Shown here: positions 5,969 to 6,431 of the stretch, piece by piece
Layout: each line of letters begins with the position of its first letter
How positions within the stretch are numbered: the first letter of the stretch is position 1
Assembly (NCBI GenBank): GCA_021732895.1
Contig: JAKFWE010000298.1
Span: 1-6,431 of the forward strand
DNA from: Allobosea sp.
GTDB taxonomy: Bacteria; Pseudomonadota; Alphaproteobacteria; Rhizobiales; Beijerinckiaceae
Reading direction: 5' to 3'
Length of the DNA stretch: 6,431 nt
Notes under the pieces: generated by a model
What the model saw: the letters and a program-made list of their open reading frames with translations, nothing else
Databases searched by the model: none
Told to the model about the DNA's origin: nothing
Made by a program: the position numbers and the translations under genes

Positions 5969-6431
5969 ATGGCCCGTGAAGATGTCTTCGTTTCGACCGA
6001 CTGGCTCGCCGAGCGCCTCAACGCGCCCGATGTCGTCGTGATCGACGGTTCCTGGTATCTGCCGGTGCATGGCCGCGATCCGCACGCCGAATATGCGCAG
6101 GCGCGCATTCCCGGCGCGCTGCGCTTCGACATCGACACCGTCAAGGACGCCAATTCCGACCTGCCGCACATGCTGCCGCGGCCGGAGGCCTTCGCGGCGG
6201 CCGTCGGCGCGATGGGCGTTGGCGACGGCATGCGGATCGTCGTCTATGACGGTCTCGGCCTGTTCTCGGCCCCGCGCGTGCGCTGGACCTTCAGGACCTT
6301 CGGCGCGGCCGATGTCGTGATCCTCGACGGCGGCTTCCCGAAATGGCGGGCCGAGGGCCGACCGGTCGAGGACTGTCCGCCGCGCGCCCGCGCCGCGCGC
6401 AGCTTCACCGCGCGGCTCGACCATTCGGCGG
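5969..6431 (+). CDS. sseA: 3-mercaptopyruvate/thiosulfate sulfurtransferase, N-terminal part (runs off window)
   Basis: The first 154 residues of a two-domain rhodanese, truncated by the window end; the frame is open to the last base. The visible part is the non-catalytic N-terminal rhodanese domain, with VVVIDGSWYLP, then HAEYAQARIPGALRFDID, then VVYDGLGLFSAPRVRWTFR and VVILDGGFPKW, all typical of SseA-type enzymes of about 280 aa. The catalytic cysteine loop of the second domain lies beyond the window, so activity and the choice between mercaptopyruvate and thiosulfate as donor cannot be checked. Such enzymes move sulfane sulfur to acceptors such as cyanide or thioredoxin in the cytoplasm. 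The ATG at 5969 has AGGA 10 nt upstream. It follows alaX by 70 bp with no visible terminator, so the two are probably co-transcribed. Confidence 0.9.
   Translation, partial: MAREDVFVSTDWLAERLNAPDVVVIDGSWYLPVHGRDPHAEYAQARIPGALRFDIDTVKDANSDLPHMLPRPEAFAAAVGAMGVGDGMRIVVYDGLGLFSAPRVRWTFRTFGAADVVILDGGFPKWRAEGRPVEDCPPRARAARSFTARLDHSA

Noticed and set aside
4945..6231. 428-aa - strand open frame antisense to alaX and sseA
   Set aside because: No domain similarity. The sense strand encodes complete AlaX zinc motifs and the rhodanese domain; typical shadow of GC-rich codon use.

Overview
The window looks like a chromosomal segment of a GC-rich alphaproteobacterium, probably of the Hyphomicrobiales (rhizobia and relatives). 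The evidence is the high GC content, the GTG/TTG starts, the long antisense shadow frames, and above all the gene set: a ChrR-type sensor, a CFA-like lipid methyltransferase, a GPH transporter and an SDR. It holds seven genes, the first and last cut by the window edges. I see no RNA genes, insertion sequences, CRISPR arrays or phage genes.

Layout, left to right. (1) Positions 1-2279, + strand: the C-terminal part of a cyclopropane-fatty-acid-synthase-like SAM methyltransferase, translationally coupled (GTGA overlap) to a GPH/MFS_2 transporter. (2) Positions 2302-4948, - strand, convergent with the first pair and separated from it by 22 bp: in transcription order, a ChrR-like zinc/cupin regulator (TTG start), a short-chain dehydrogenase and an endonuclease/exonuclease/phosphatase-fold (EEP) protein. 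The gaps are 48 and 82 bp; the second holds a perfect 9-bp inverted repeat. (3) A divergent intergenic region of about 230 bp, with a candidate RpoE(sigma-E)-type promoter facing chrR and a 10-bp palindrome. (4) Positions 5182-6431, + strand: an AlaX-type alanyl-tRNA editing hydrolase, then the start of a two-domain sulfurtransferase (SseA type).

How the genes may work together: in Rhodobacter sphaeroides, RpoE and its anti-sigma factor ChrR control a singlet-oxygen/photo-oxidative response whose targets include a CFA-like methyltransferase, a GPH-type transporter and an SDR, and which is linked to methylated and furan fatty acids (known from the literature, recalled from memory). The same gene types cluster here, so regions 1 and 2 probably form a membrane-lipid modification and stress module. 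Region 3 separates it from the tRNA proofreading and sulfur genes, which look like ordinary housekeeping.

The most interesting points are as follows. The ChrR-like protein keeps every known residue of the C-terminal sensing (cupin) domain, including the C-x-C pair, but has lost three of four zinc ligands of its sigma-binding domain, and no sigma gene lies next to it. The CFA-like enzyme has lost two of five residues of the bicarbonate site used for cyclopropanation. An EEP-fold protein sits in the same apparent transcription unit as the sensor.
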